Below the pieces are notes generated by a model. The model worked only from the letters and a program-made list of their open reading frames with translations, searched no databases and had not been told where the DNA came from. This document shows, one piece after another, positions 1 to 9,127 of a DNA stretch of 64,000 nt (position 1 is its first letter; each line of letters starts with the position of its first letter). This DNA comes from Kribbella pratensis. GTDB lineage: Bacteria; Actinomycetota; Actinomycetes; Propionibacteriales; Kribbellaceae. The stretch spans positions 2,749,134-2,813,133 of the forward strand of contig NZ_SODU01000001.1 in the NCBI RefSeq assembly GCF_004366075.1. Reading direction: 5' to 3'. The translations under genes and the position numbers were made by a program.

Positions 1-63
1 ATCACCGCAATCTCGCTACTCATGACCCCGGTGACCCACCAGCTGCGGTCGGGGAAGCAGTAA
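1..63 (+). CDS. C-terminal end of an unidentified protein (cut by window edge)
   Basis: An open frame enters from the left edge and stops at a TAA at 61-63, giving about 20 residues ending in SGKQ. Nothing identifies the family. The frame is too short to prove it is coding; support is only that it is open to the edge and that a convincing gene follows on the same strand about 100 bases later. Confidence 0.3.
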   Translation: MTAISLLMTPVTHQLRSGKQ

Positions 64-166
64 GCGACTGGTCCGCTCGACGGTTCCAGAATTGGACCTT
101 ACCGGCGGACCAGCTCGCACCTAACGTCGTCGGCAGACACTGTCGCCGAGGATCAGCGAGGTACTG

Positions 167-637
167 ATGAAGCTCAACGATCGCCTGCAGGACTTGGACA
201 CACTCGTTGGCGAGTGGGACATGGAGGCCTCGATCGACGGCCGGTCGATGGGTCGATCGACCGCGACCTTCAGCTGGCACGACAGTCGCGGCTTTCTGCT
301 GATGCAGGTCGACCCACCCGCCGAGATCGCCCCCGAATGGCAGCAGAATTCGCCGCTTCCTATCTCCGCCGCGATCGGCCTCGACGACCACAGCGAGGGC
401 TTCGCGATGCTGTACACCGATGCGCGGGGCGTCTGCCGGATCTATCGGATGACCTTCGAGGCCGGGCGATGGGAGATGCAGGGGCAAGCCGGGCCTGGAT
501 TCCACCAGCGCTTCGAAGCCACCGTCGACAGCGCCGGCGGCCGGATCAACGGACGATGGCTCGACTCCGCTGATGGAGAGGTCTGGAAGACAGACTTCGA
601 CGTTGCCTACATCAGGACCAATGCGGAGGTGGGGTAA
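167..637 (+). CDS. Conserved hypothetical protein, DUF1579-like beta-barrel
   Basis: 156 residues with no signal peptide or membrane segment. The early [10 protein letters not shown] motif, the central HQRF stretch and the late [17 protein letters not shown] stretch match the pattern of DUF1579-like/lipocalin-type small beta-barrels that actinomycetes annotate as hypothetical. No catalytic residues are apparent, and a small-molecule-binding role would be a guess. The 3-prime end overlaps the 3-prime end of the convergent pentapeptide gene by 26 bases. Start is the ATG after a GAGGTACTG stretch, a modest ribosome site. Confidence 0.7.
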   Translation: MKLNDRLQDLDTLVGEWDMEASIDGRSMGRSTATFSWHDSRGFLLMQVDPPAEIAPEWQQNSPLPISAAIGLDDHSEGFAMLYTDARGVCRIYRMTFEAGRWEMQGQAGPGFHQRFEATVDSAGGRINGRWLDSADGEVWKTDFDVAYIRTNAEVG

Positions 638-1361
638 GTGCGGACGGGACCCGGGTGGTCTGGTCGCCTCGGGCGGCGTTGATCTGGGACTGGGTGAGGA
701 ACAGGGCACCGGTCAGGTCAGCGCCGCTCAGGTCCGCGTCGCGGAGGTCGGCGCCGATCAGGTCTGCTTGCCGGAGATCGGCGCCGCGCAGGTCGGCTCC
801 GATCAGGTAGGCGCCGCGGAGGTTGGCTTTCGCGAAGTCGGCGCCGCGGAGGCGGGCCCCGATGAGGTCCGCGCCACGACGCTCCTTCTTCTTGCTCTGC
901 TTGCCGCGTAGGCGTTGGCTGGTCTTGAGAAGCAGTTCGTTGACCGCTGCGCGCTCGGCGTTCACGTCGACGGTGGTGAGATCCGGCGTACGACTCACGT
1001 CTTCGATGCGGGCGATCGCCGCCCGCGCCGCCTCGTCGTACTCGAGGACCTCGGTGAGATACCAGAGCAGCTCGTGCAACTGGCGGAGGATCGGCAGCGC
1101 TGCGAACATCTCAGCGGCCGATTGCCCTCGTCTGGTGATCTCCTGCCCGGCACCGAAGCAGTCGTACACCGTGCAGCCCTGGAAACCCTTGGTGCGCAGG
1201 TCTTTGTGGATGGAGCAACGGAAGTCGTCGCGGAGATTCCGGCACGGCTCACCCGCCGGCTTGTCCAGAGCGAAGTCCGCCGACTTGGTAAAGGTCAGCG
1301 CGATGCAGCAGAGGCCGACGCAATTACCGCAGTCAGCCTGCAGATCAGTTCTGTTCGGCAA
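612..1361 (-). CDS. Cysteine-cluster and pentapeptide-repeat protein
   Basis: About 249 residues in two parts. The N-terminal half opens with [11 protein letters not shown] and further Cys/His pairs (ending [10 protein letters not shown]), like the YkgJ-type zinc/iron cysteine-cluster domain. The C-terminal third is a run of A(D/N)LxG pentapeptide repeats ([15 protein letters not shown] and similar), which fold as a right-handed quadrilateral beta-helix. I place the start at the TTG at 1361 because homologous-looking proteins begin just before the RTDLxADCGNC stretch. A start at 1418 is open but lies deep inside prfB. The chosen start overlaps the prfB stop by 17 bases, so translation may be coupled. 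Function is unknown; pentapeptide proteins include DNA-gyrase mimics, but nothing here proves that. Confidence 0.8.
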   Translation of the reverse strand: MPNRTDLQADCGNCVGLCCIALTFTKSADFALDKPAGEPCRNLRDDFRCSIHKDLRTKGFQGCTVYDCFGAGQEITRRGQSAAEMFAALPILRQLHELLWYLTEVLEYDEAARAAIARIEDVSRTPDLTTVDVNAERAAVNELLLKTSQRLRGKQSKKKERRGADLIGARLRGADFAKANLRGAYLIGADLRGADLRQADLIGADLRDADLSGADLTGALFLTQSQINAARGDQTTRVPSALTPPPHWS

Positions 1362-2466
1362 CCGTGTGGCCGGTGCGGCGCCAGCGGATGCCGGCCTCGA
1401 TGAAGTCGTCGATCTCACCGTCGAAGACGCCGGACGTGTTACCGGACTCGTACTGCGTGCGCAGGTCCTTCACCATCTGGTACGGGTGCAGCACGTAGGA
1501 CCGCATCTGGTCGCCCCACGAGCCCTGCACGTCCCCGCGCAGCGCGTCGATCTGGGCCCGCTCCTCGGCCTTCTTCAGCGCGAGCAGCTTGGCCTTCAGG
1601 ATGACCATCGCGCTGGCCTTGTTCTGCAGCTGCGACTTCTCGTTCTGGCAGGAGACCACGGTGCCGGTCGGGAGGTGCGTGATCCGGACCGCGGAGTCGG
1701 TGGTGTTGACGCTCTGACCACCCGGACCGGACGACCGGTACACGTCGATCCGCAGCTCTTCTTCCGGTACGTCGATCTCGTCGGTCTGCTCGAGCACCGG
1801 GACCACCTCGACCGCGGCGAACGAGGTCTGCCGGCGGCCCTGGTTGTCGAACGGCGAGATCCGCACCAGCCGGTGCGTGCCCGACTCCACACTCAACGTG
1901 CCATAGGCGTACGGCGCCTTGACCCCGAACGTGGTCGACTTGAGCCCGGCCTCTTCGGCGTAGGACGTGTCGTAGACCTCGGTCGGGTAGCCGTGCCGCT
2001 CGGCCCAGCGCAGGTACATCCGCTGCAGCATCTCGGCGAAGTCCGCGGCGTCCACACCGCCCGCGCCGGAGCGGATCGTCACCAGCGCCTCGCGCTCGTC
2101 ATACTCACCGGACAGCAGCGTGCGGACCTCGAGGGACTGGATCGCCTTGGCGACCGAGCCCATCTCCTTCTCGGCCTCGACCAGGCTGTCCGCGTCGTTC
2201 TCCTCGCGGCCCAGCTCCACCAGCGCGCCGATATCGTCGAGCCGGCCGCGCAGGTTGGTCACCCGCTCGACGTCGGACTGCAGGCTGGACAGCCGCGATG
2301 TCACCTTCTGCGCGTTCGCCTGGTCGTCCCAGAGATCGGGCGCAGCGACCTGCTCGCCGAGCTCGTCGATCTCCTTGCGCAACGCAGGAAGGTCGAGCAC
2401 TTTCTCGATCGAGGTCATCGTCGCGTCGAGCTGCTTCAGCTCCGCGTCAAAATCCAGTCCAGCCAC
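1345..2466 (-). CDS. prfB: Peptide chain release factor 2
   Basis: RF2 recognises UGA/UAA stop codons and triggers peptidyl-tRNA hydrolysis on the ribosome. The 373-residue protein has the helical N-terminal domain, the PCRF region with [16 protein letters not shown], and the universally conserved catalytic GGQ loop ([16 protein letters not shown]), followed by the basic C-terminal helix. I chose the GTG at 2466, giving [13 protein letters not shown]; the upstream in-frame ATG at 2496 lies within the preceding TetR gene. The frame is continuous, so the autoregulatory +1 frameshift used by many bacterial prfB genes is not needed here. It follows the TetR gene by about 17 bases. Confidence 0.95.
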   Translation of the reverse strand: MAGLDFDAELKQLDATMTSIEKVLDLPALRKEIDELGEQVAAPDLWDDQANAQKVTSRLSSLQSDVERVTNLRGRLDDIGALVELGREENDADSLVEAEKEMGSVAKAIQSLEVRTLLSGEYDEREALVTIRSGAGGVDAADFAEMLQRMYLRWAERHGYPTEVYDTSYAEEAGLKSTTFGVKAPYAYGTLSVESGTHRLVRISPFDNQGRRQTSFAAVEVVPVLEQTDEIDVPEEELRIDVYRSSGPGGQSVNTTDSAVRITHLPTGTVVSCQNEKSQLQNKASAMVILKAKLLALKKAEERAQIDALRGDVQGSWGDQMRSYVLHPYQMVKDLRTQYESGNTSGVFDGEIDDFIEAGIRWRRTGHTVAEQN

Positions 2467-2482
2467 AACTAAGCAGCTTAGC

Positions 2483-3094
2483 TCAGGCGAGCCCACGACG
2501 AAGAACGGCGAAGACCTGGGCGATCGCGTTCTCCAGCGCCGCCTGTGCCTTCTCGAGCTCGTCGGGTGACGGATCGTCGGGCAGCGTGCGCATCAACTGC
2601 TCCTCGAGGACCTTCTGTGCGGCGGCGTACAGGGCCGCGATCAGCCGGTTGCGCAGGTGGTCCGGCGACCGCTCGTCGAGGGCCTGCGTGAGCGACGTCT
2701 CCAGCTCGTCGGCGGCCAGCCGGCGGCGGGCGAGCAGTGCGGGGCTGCCCTCGATCGTGCGGACGAACTGCTTCCAGGTGGCCAGATGACCGACCTCGAG
2801 CCGATCACGCGTCCCCGCCAGGTACTGCGCCTCCAGCACGTCCACCGGATCCGCCTCCGGCGGCGCCTCACGGACGGCCAGCGCAGGCCCCGTCCACCAC
2901 CCCGGCTCGTCGAAGAACAGATCCTCCTTGGCCGGGAAGTGGTTGAACACCGTCTGTACGGCGACATCCGCGGCCCGCGCCACCTCGGCGACGGTGACCG
3001 CGTCGAAACCGCGCTCGAGGAACAGCGTGGTGGCCACATCCGAGATGGCCTGCCGCGTCTGCTGCTTCTTGCGTTCCCGCCGCCCGAGCTCCAT
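2483..3094 (-). CDS. TetR/AcrR-family transcriptional regulator
   Basis: 203 residues. The N-terminal helix-turn-helix is typical: [21 protein letters not shown], then [25 protein letters not shown]. The C-terminal ligand domain is variable and rich in Arg, Glu and Leu. It is transcribed divergently from the NAD(P)-binding reductase at 3165 with only 70 bases between starts, so that reductase is its most likely target and the shared gap should hold the operator. The ligand is unknown. Confidence 0.9.
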   Translation of the reverse strand: MELGRRERKKQQTRQAISDVATTLFLERGFDAVTVAEVARAADVAVQTVFNHFPAKEDLFFDEPGWWTGPALAVREAPPEADPVDVLEAQYLAGTRDRLEVGHLATWKQFVRTIEGSPALLARRRLAADELETSLTQALDERSPDHLRNRLIAALYAAAQKVLEEQLMRTLPDDPSPDELEKAQAALENAIAQVFAVLRRGLA

Positions 3095-3164
3095 TGCACC
3101 GACCCTAGCGGATCTGCTTTACTGATTCCATTGTTGTAGTCACTCTAATTTTGGAGCACCACCA

Positions 3165-3965
3165 ATGACTGTTCTCGTCACCGGCGGTCGCGGCGCGATC
3201 GCCCGCGCCGTCACCGCCGGCCTGATCGCGGCCGGACAGGACGTCCGCGTCGCCAGCCGCGAACCCTCCGCCCTCCCGTCGGCCGTCGCCTACGACCCGG
3301 CCGACCCGTCCTCCGCGCTCCGCGACATCAGCCAGGTCTTCCTGTACTCCTCCCCGTCGACAGCGCCCGCGTTCGTTGCCGCAGCCGAAGCGGCCGGCGT
3401 GAAGCAGGTGGTCCTTCTCTCGTCGTTGTCGTCGCTGGGCGGTCCCGAGGATCCCCACGCGAAGACCGAGCACGTGATCGCTGACGCGTCGTACGCGACC
3501 ACCCGGCTGCAGCCGGGCGCGTTCATGAGCAACGCGAGGTACTGGGCTCACCAGGTCCGGGCGACCGGTCAGATCCGGCTGCCCTACCTGGAAGCCGAGG
3601 AAGCGCCGATCCACGAGCAGGACATCGCCGACGCGGCGGTGCGGGTCCTGCTCGACGGGCCGGGCAACGGGCACGACGGTCGCGGGTACCCGATGACCGG
3701 GCCGGAGTCGATGACGCGCCGGCACCAGATCGGGCTCGTCACCGAGGTCACCGGCGTACCGATCGAGGCCGTCGACCTCACCCCCGACGAGGCTCGCGCC
3801 GAGATGGGGATGCGCGACGAAGGCCAGCGCGAGACCCTGCTGGCCTACTGGGCGTCCCGCGTCGGGACGCCGGCCACCATCGAGCCCGGCGTCGAACTCC
3901 TCACCGGCCACACCGGCCGAACCTTCACCACCTGGCTCACCGACAACCCCGGCCTCTTCACCTGA
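3165..3965 (+). CDS. NmrA-like NAD(P)-binding reductase
   Basis: 266 residues with the N-terminal Rossmann fingerprint VLVTGGRGAIARAV, followed by a VFLYSSPS stretch and VVLLSSLSS, typical of atypical short-chain dehydrogenases of the NmrA / quinone-reductase-2-like group. Such proteins sense or reduce small quinones and aldehydes using NAD(P)H; the substrate here is unknown. A GGAG ribosome site sits 8 bases before the ATG. The divergent TetR gene is the probable regulator. A second regulator plus NmrA-type pair (MarR) occurs at 37.9-39.4 kb. Confidence 0.85.
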   Translation: MTVLVTGGRGAIARAVTAGLIAAGQDVRVASREPSALPSAVAYDPADPSSALRDISQVFLYSSPSTAPAFVAAAEAAGVKQVVLLSSLSSLGGPEDPHAKTEHVIADASYATTRLQPGAFMSNARYWAHQVRATGQIRLPYLEAEEAPIHEQDIADAAVRVLLDGPGNGHDGRGYPMTGPESMTRRHQIGLVTEVTGVPIEAVDLTPDEARAEMGMRDEGQRETLLAYWASRVGTPATIEPGVELLTGHTGRTFTTWLTDNPGLFT

Positions 3966-4071
3966 CCTTGGTAGGAGGGTTTTCGGCTCGTGTGTGGCAT
4001 GTGCGGGTGGGTTGAGCTGCTCCGGCGACCTCTCGACCCCCGCGCCAACCCCAACCAGGCCTCACACCCGA

Positions 4072-4287
4072 GGTTGCCCCCTCAACTGCAGGGTTGCCTG
4101 TCGAAAATCCGAGGGGGCATCCCACCACTTCAAGGGGCAACCCGGCCTGTTGGGAAACAAATGTGCACATGCCGACGATTTCTTTCCCATCACCGAGGTT
4201 GACGGCCGGCCCACGCCACTAACTGAACGGCATTGGGGTTCTCCCCTCGCGTACAGGGTTCTCCCCTCGCCTATCAGTAGAGAACCC
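4072..4287. repeat. Intergenic block of competing inverted and direct repeats
   Basis: The 420-base gap between 3966 and 4386 has no convincing gene. It contains GGTTGCCCC at 4072-4080 pairing with GGGGCAACC at 4134-4142, GCCCCCTC at 4076-4083 pairing with GAGGGGGC at 4111-4118, and GGGTTGCC at 4091-4098 pairing with GGCAACCC at 4136-4143; these pairings exclude one another. A second patch has GGGTTCTCCCCTCGC twice (4236-4250 and 4256-4270) followed by the inverse GAGAACCC at 4280-4287. It could be a terminator between convergent genes, a structured RNA or a repetitive element. Confidence 0.6.
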
Positions 4288-4386
4288 CCCACGCGAAGGG
4301 CCAACCAGTCGTCTGCCGCCGGCGATAGCTCACCAGCGAGGCGGCGGGGCGCCAGAAACCTCCACTGACGTACGGAAAACTTCCAG

Positions 4387-4818
4387 TCAGCGGATCGGGA
4401 CGATGGCGGCGGCCTCGGAGGCGACGTCGGCCGTGCCCGGGAAGCCGGGCGGCTGGAAGGGGAGGTCGGCGGTGGAGGTGAGCCGGACCGTCACCGTCGT
4501 ACCCTCGACGTCCACGGACCAGTCGAGGTTGTCGAACCTGTTGCCTGCGGCAACGTCGTCGAGGTAGTCCGCGGTCAAACGGCGCGCCTGGTCGGGGTCG
4601 ATCGCCGCGTTGCCGCCCGCACCGGGCTGGGCGTAGACGGCGGCGAGGCCGTTCGCGGCCGCGAGCACGGCGCCGTCCGCAGTGGCATCGAGGTCACGGC
4701 GGACCAGGAACGCCTTCGAGATATCGGTGACCACGACAACCATCAACAGGATCACCACGGTGAACCCGACGATCAGCACGGTCATCTGCCCCTCTTCACC
4801 CCGCCTGCCCCGCGTCAT
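4387..4818 (-). CDS. TadG-like pilus assembly protein
   Basis: 143 residues. After a short basic start, GQMTVLIVGFTVVILLMVVVVTDI is a single N-terminal membrane segment, followed by RRDLDATADGAVLAAANGLA, the signature of the TadG/Flp pilus-assembly family; the rest is extracytoplasmic. It is the last gene of the Tad operon, and its ATG overlaps the stop of the tadE gene before it (ATGA). I use the ATG at 4818 rather than the longer frame because the longer one would lie in the upstream gene. Confidence 0.82.
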   Translation of the reverse strand: MTRGRRGEEGQMTVLIVGFTVVILLMVVVVTDISKAFLVRRDLDATADGAVLAAANGLAAVYAQPGAGGNAAIDPDQARRLTADYLDDVAAGNRFDNLDWSVDVEGTTVTVRLTSTADLPFQPPGFPGTADVASEAAAIVPIR

Positions 4819-5264
4819 CCGGTGCCCTTGGCCTGGCGGTAGTCGCCGAATGCCTCGGTGTGCGAGGAGCTGATCCGGATCGCGGGCGGCTCTCCGCCGA
4901 GCGCATCCGGGATCAGCGGCAGCCGGACCTTCGTCTCCAGGGTGACCGTGACGGTCGAGCCCGGCTGCAGACAGGCCGGACTGCAACTGATCGTGAGCTC
5001 GTCCGAGCTGAGCTCCATCCCCTGGTCTTTCATCGCCAGCTCCGCGGCGTCGAACGCCCGCGCCCGCGCCTCGTCCTCGGACACCCCGTCCGGCACGATC
5101 ACGAACGCCCGTCCGGCCGCGCGGGTCGCCGCGGTCGCGCCGTACGACGCTCGCTGTACGTCGAACACGCCGAGCATCATGTACACCAGCGGAACCATCA
5201 GCAGGATCGCCAGCCAGGAGAACTCCACGACGGCGCTCCCGCGTTCGTCCCGGCGGCGCCTCAC
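4815..5264 (-). CDS. tadE: TadE-like pseudopilin
   Basis: 149 residues. The motif ERGSAVVEFSWLAILLMVPLVYMMLGVF is the type IV prepilin-like cleavage and membrane region of TadE/TadF proteins (Gly before the cut, Glu at +5). The extracytoplasmic part has a Cys pair (SCSPAC). The GTG start at 5264 overlaps the upstream stop in a GTGA arrangement. It is probably cleaved by a prepilin peptidase and serves as a minor pseudopilin in Flp pilus assembly. Confidence 0.85.
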   Translation of the reverse strand: MRRRRDERGSAVVEFSWLAILLMVPLVYMMLGVFDVQRASYGATAATRAAGRAFVIVPDGVSEDEARARAFDAAELAMKDQGMELSSDELTISCSPACLQPGSTVTVTLETKVRLPLIPDALGGEPPAIRISSSHTEAFGDYRQAKGTG

Positions 5265-5644
5265 TCGCCCGTCTCCTTCACGGCATGTCCCTCGACGGTG
5301 AACGAGAGGCCCGGTCCCCACAGCCCGAGCGGCGGCATGTGCGCGTGGACGGACACCTCGACGCCGGGCTGCCCGTCGATGTCGGTCTCCTCCGCGGACA
5401 CCGAGTCGATCAGCCCGTCCGTCACCACGCCGCTGACCAACTCCCGGGTGCGTGCCGCACCGTCGGCCGGCGCCCGGTTGAGCACGGCCGCGTAGTGCGC
5501 ACCTTCGGAGGCCGCGGCGGTCACCGTGTTGCGCACGTACAGGAACAGACCGACCTGGAGGATGCCGAGGAACAACGGCACCAGGATCGTCGAGACCAGC
5601 ACGAAGTCGACGACCGCCGATCCCCGCTCGCCGCGCGCACGCAT
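5261..5644 (-). CDS. tadE: TadE-family pseudopilin
   Basis: 127 residues starting MRARGERGSAVVDFVLVSTI, again the pseudopilin processing and membrane motif (Gly-Ser-Ala-Val-Val-Asp-Phe). It is paralogous to the following TadE gene, so the operon encodes two minor pseudopilins. The start overlaps the stop of the small upstream gene (TGATG). A GTG three bases earlier is an alternative start. Confidence 0.85.
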   Translation of the reverse strand: MRARGERGSAVVDFVLVSTILVPLFLGILQVGLFLYVRNTVTAAASEGAHYAAVLNRAPADGAARTRELVSGVVTDGLIDSVSAEETDIDGQPGVEVSVHAHMPPLGLWGPGLSFTVEGHAVKETGE

Positions 5645-5841
5645 CACTTGTTGGACACGGAGTCCAAGGCGCTCTGCAGCATCTCGGCGAGTTGCTTGCC
5701 GGCCAGTTTCCAGATCGCGACGACCAGGCCGGCCGTCATCACGGTGATCAGCACCCAGCCGGGTACGTCGCCGCGCTCGGTCCGCGCCGGACGTGGCTTC
5801 AGCAGCAACGTCAGGAACAGCCTCGTCAGGTACAGGGACAT
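5644..5841 (-). CDS. Small single-pass membrane protein, candidate Flp pilin
   Basis: 65 residues with a basic N-terminus, then GDVPGWVLITVMTAGLVVAIW as one membrane segment and a short amphipathic C-terminus. Size and position between tadC and tadE fit the Flp major pilin slot, although the classical Flp motif with Glu at +5 is replaced by GDVPGW. It may be the major pilin or a small scaffold protein. Confidence 0.75.
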   Translation of the reverse strand: MSLYLTRLFLTLLLKPRPARTERGDVPGWVLITVMTAGLVVAIWKLAGKQLAEMLQSALDSVSNK

Positions 5842-5855
5842 GACCTCTCCTCAGT

Positions 5856-6794
5856 TCATCCGGCGATCAGCCGGATTCCGACAGCGCCCGGGTAGAAGGC
5901 GAACGCGATGGTCACCGGAAGGACCAGGAAGACCACCGGGACCATCATCGCGACCTCGCGCCGGGCGCCCGACTCGATCAGTTCGCGGCGCCCGGCTTCC
6001 CGGATGTCACCGGCCTGCGCCCGCAGTACGTCGGCCAGCGGGGTGCCGCGCTCGAGCGCCACCGCCAGCCCGTCCGCGAAGCGCGAGAGCGCCAGCAACC
6101 CAGTGCGATCCGCCAGCGCGTCGAGCGCGCGGACCAATGTCTCTCCCGCCCTGGTCTCCGACAGGACCCGTTTCAGCTCGTTGGCCAGCTCACCCCGGGA
6201 CGACCGCGCGACGCGGTCGAGGGCAGCAGCCGGACCTTCACCGGCCGCGACCGACAACGCGAGCAACTCGGCCACGGTCGGCAACTCGGCCAGCAGGCGC
6301 CGCTCACGCCGCCGTACCTGTGAAGTCAGGTAGGTGTCGCGACCGAGGATCGCGGTGATCCCGAGCACCAGGCAGAACACCAGCAGCGCCACCGGGTCCC
6401 CGAGGCCGACCATGGCGGCGACGACCGAGATCACCAGCCCGGCACCGAAGGCGATCGCTCCCCAGAGCAACTGCTCGATCCGGAACTCCTCGACCGTCCG
6501 GTCCAGCCCGGCCCGCTGCAGGCGCCGACGAATCGTGTTCGCGCCGCCGAGGATCCGCTCCAGCCGTTGCGCCGCGGACCGCAGCGACGGACCGAACAAC
6601 CGCAGGATCGCGTAGAACGGCGACCGCGAGTCGATCACGCCGACAAAGACGTCGGGCGCACCGAGATCCCGCAGGTACGGCGAGATCCGCTCGTCCACTG
6701 TGGGTTTGCGCAGGAAAGGCAATCGCAGTACGACGATCAGCAGCCCGGCGCCGAGCACCGCGCCGAGGAAGCCGCCGAGCAGCATCGGGCTCAT
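5856..6794 (-). CDS. tadC: Type II secretion F-domain protein TadC
   Basis: 312 residues with membrane segments at the N-terminus (MLLGGFLGAVLGAGLLIVVL), in the middle and at the C-terminus, and the T2SF domain stretch ELPTVAELLALSVAAGEGP, typical of TadC. It forms the inner-membrane platform of the Tad pilus with TadB. The ATG overlaps the tadB stop (ATGA), so I discard the much longer open frame that extends into tadB. Confidence 0.9.
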   Translation of the reverse strand: MSPMLLGGFLGAVLGAGLLIVVLRLPFLRKPTVDERISPYLRDLGAPDVFVGVIDSRSPFYAILRLFGPSLRSAAQRLERILGGANTIRRRLQRAGLDRTVEEFRIEQLLWGAIAFGAGLVISVVAAMVGLGDPVALLVFCLVLGITAILGRDTYLTSQVRRRERRLLAELPTVAELLALSVAAGEGPAAALDRVARSSRGELANELKRVLSETRAGETLVRALDALADRTGLLALSRFADGLAVALERGTPLADVLRAQAGDIREAGRRELIESGARREVAMMVPVVFLVLPVTIAFAFYPGAVGIRLIAG

Positions 6795-7651
6795 CGCAGC
6801 ACCCGCTCGGGCTCGGGCAGCCGGCCGATCCGCAGCATCACCCGGTACGCGATCACACAGATCACGGCACCCACGGCGATGATCAGCGCACCGACCGGAG
6901 AGTTGTACCGCTGGATGACGTCGCCCTGGAAGGACAGCAACAGCAGCACCAGCCACGGCGCCGCGACCGCGACCCGTGCGCCGTTGACCGACCACGACTG
7001 CCGGGACTCGAGCTCGGACCGGGTCCGCGCGTCGTCGCGCAAGAATGACGACAGCGACCGCAGCAACCGGCCGAGGTCGCCACCACCGACCTCGCGCGCG
7101 ATCCGCAGCGCTTCGACGACACGGTCCCCGACCGGGTCGGCCAGCCGCGCCTTCAAGCGGTCCAGCGACTCGGCGAACCGGCCGGTGGAGGCGTAGTCCG
7201 CACCGAACCGCCGGAACGGCTCGCGCAACGGCATCGGCCCGCGCTCGCCTACCTGAGCCAGCGCCTCCGACAACGACAGCCCTGCACGGACCGCCGACGC
7301 GATGTTGTCGACCACGTCCGGCCACAGCTCGCGGAACTCGGTCAGCCGCTTCCGGGCCCGCGACCGCACCAGCGCGATCGGCACCCAGCCGGCCATCAGC
7401 CCGAACACGACACCGACCGGCAACGTCTTGGACACCGCGAACATCAGCAGGAACGCGACCAGCGCCATGATCACGCAGGCGCCGATGAATGCACCCGGCG
7501 TCAACCCTTCGATCCCTGCGCTCGCGAGCAGGTCCCGGCTCTTGCCGCGCAGCCGCCCGTCCGAGCCGGGCACGGACTCGAGCGGCGCCACGAACGCCGC
7601 GATGATCAGCAGCAGGCCGACACCGAAGAACAGCCCGATCACGAGCCCCAT
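6791..7651 (-). CDS. tadB: Type II secretion F-domain protein TadB
   Basis: 286 residues with N-terminal membrane helices (GLVIGLFFGVGLLLIIAAFV), the T2SF domain (ELWPDVVDNIASAVRAGLSL) and C-terminal helices. It partners TadC as the inner-membrane platform driven by the TadA ATPase. The start at 7651 overlaps the tadA stop (ATGA). Confidence 0.9.
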   Translation of the reverse strand: MGLVIGLFFGVGLLLIIAAFVAPLESVPGSDGRLRGKSRDLLASAGIEGLTPGAFIGACVIMALVAFLLMFAVSKTLPVGVVFGLMAGWVPIALVRSRARKRLTEFRELWPDVVDNIASAVRAGLSLSEALAQVGERGPMPLREPFRRFGADYASTGRFAESLDRLKARLADPVGDRVVEALRIAREVGGGDLGRLLRSLSSFLRDDARTRSELESRQSWSVNGARVAVAAPWLVLLLLSFQGDVIQRYNSPVGALIIAVGAVICVIAYRVMLRIGRLPEPERVLR

Positions 7652-8931
7652 CAGCTCGCCGCCCCGCGCGGCAACTCGGTGAGCAGCCCGGCCACGTTGT
7701 ACCCGGCCTGCTGGAACCGCTCCGGATGCGGCAACTGCCCCTCGGCACGCCGCAGGTACCCGTCGTACGTGCTGAACAGGGTCTCGGTCTCGATCGCCTG
7801 CTCCTCCAGCCGCCCGGTGACGGCAACGATCTCGCGCACCCGCCGGCGCCCGTCCGCCGCGATACCGAGGTGTACGACGAGATCGACGCAGCCGGCCACC
7901 GTCGGCAGCACGAACCGGGAGCCGATGTTCTCGCCGGCCAGCAGCGGCAGCGTGCACATCTTGGTCAGCGCCTCACGCGCCGAGTTCGCATGGATCGTGC
8001 ACATCCCGGGAAGGCCGCTGTTCAGAGCGAGCAGCAGGTCGAGGCATTCCTCGCCGCGCACCTCGCCGACGATCACCCGGGACGGCCGCATCCGCAGCGA
8101 CTCCTTCACCAGGTCACGCAGCCGCACCTCACCGGTGCCTTCGAGTCCGGCCTGCCGGGTCTGCATCGACACCCAGTCGGGGATCGGCAGCTTGATCTCG
8201 AAGACCTCCTCGCAGCTGATCACCCGCTCGCTGCCGGGGATCGAACCGGCCAATGCGTTCAGCATCGTGGTCTTGCCGGCCTGCGTGCCGCCGGAGACCA
8301 GCACATTGAGGCCGACGGCAACCGACGCCTCCAGCACCGCGGCCGCGTGCGGTGTCAGCGAACCGAGCTGGACCAGGTCGGTCAGCCGGGTCGCGCGGAC
8401 GGTGAACTTGCGGATGTTGATCGCCGCATACCGCTGGGTGATGCCGCCGAGGACGATGTGGACGCGGCTTCCGTCCGGCAGCCGGGCGTCGGTGAACGGC
8501 TGCGAGACGTCGATCCGGCGGCCGGTGGTCTTCAGCATCCGCTCGACGAGGTCGCTGACCTCTTCCTCGGTCAGCACGGTCGTGGTCAGCTCGTGCCGGC
8601 CTTCGCGGGCGATGAACACCCGGCTGGGCTCGTTGATCCAGATCTCCTCGACGGACGGGTCGTCCAGGTAGCGCTGCAGCGGCCCGAAGCCGGCGACCCG
8701 GTCGTGGACCTCGCGGCTGACCGCCTCCAGGTCGCCGATCGGCGGCACCACGCCGCTCAGACTGCGCTCGTCGTACTCCCGGACGACGGTGGCGACGATC
8801 GAGTTCACCGCGCCCGGGTCGCGGAGCGGGTCGATGCCTTCGCGGCGCACCACGTCGCGCACCTGGGCGTCGATCAGCTCGATGGCGCCGTTCCAGCTCG
8901 AGCGGTGCGCGTCGAGCCTGTCCGCAGTCAT
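7651..8931 (-). CDS. tadA: Tad pilus assembly ATPase (CpaF/TadA)
   Basis: 426 residues. It has the N-terminal domain of secretion ATPases, then Walker A GGTQAGKTT near residues 214-222 and a Walker B/Asp-box region RVIVGEVRGEE, with the CTIHAN sequence of the His box. It powers polymerisation of Flp pilins. A GGGAGA ribosome site precedes the ATG at 8931. It heads the seven-gene pilus operon. CpaE/TadZ, RcpC and the prepilin peptidase are not in this window and must be encoded elsewhere. Confidence 0.93.
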   Translation of the reverse strand: MTADRLDAHRSSWNGAIELIDAQVRDVVRREGIDPLRDPGAVNSIVATVVREYDERSLSGVVPPIGDLEAVSREVHDRVAGFGPLQRYLDDPSVEEIWINEPSRVFIAREGRHELTTTVLTEEEVSDLVERMLKTTGRRIDVSQPFTDARLPDGSRVHIVLGGITQRYAAINIRKFTVRATRLTDLVQLGSLTPHAAAVLEASVAVGLNVLVSGGTQAGKTTMLNALAGSIPGSERVISCEEVFEIKLPIPDWVSMQTRQAGLEGTGEVRLRDLVKESLRMRPSRVIVGEVRGEECLDLLLALNSGLPGMCTIHANSAREALTKMCTLPLLAGENIGSRFVLPTVAGCVDLVVHLGIAADGRRRVREIVAVTGRLEEQAIETETLFSTYDGYLRRAEGQLPHPERFQQAGYNVAGLLTELPRGAAS

Positions 8932-9127
8932 CGATCTCCCCGTGTGAGTCCCGTCCGGCGACCACGCTCGGTCACCATGCGGGGACCATCCTTTCAACTC
9001 CTGCGCGCCCGGCGCCACCTGTGTCTGCTGCCCTGTGGACAACCGTGACACGCCGTTGGCTCACTCACCGTATCGATCGGGTCACGGCCAGGTCCAGAAA
9101 ATTGCAGCTTGTTGCAATTCCAGAGTG

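Noticed and set aside
1345..2466. Programmed +1 frameshift in prfB
   Set aside because: The frame is continuous from GTG to stop with no internal UGA.
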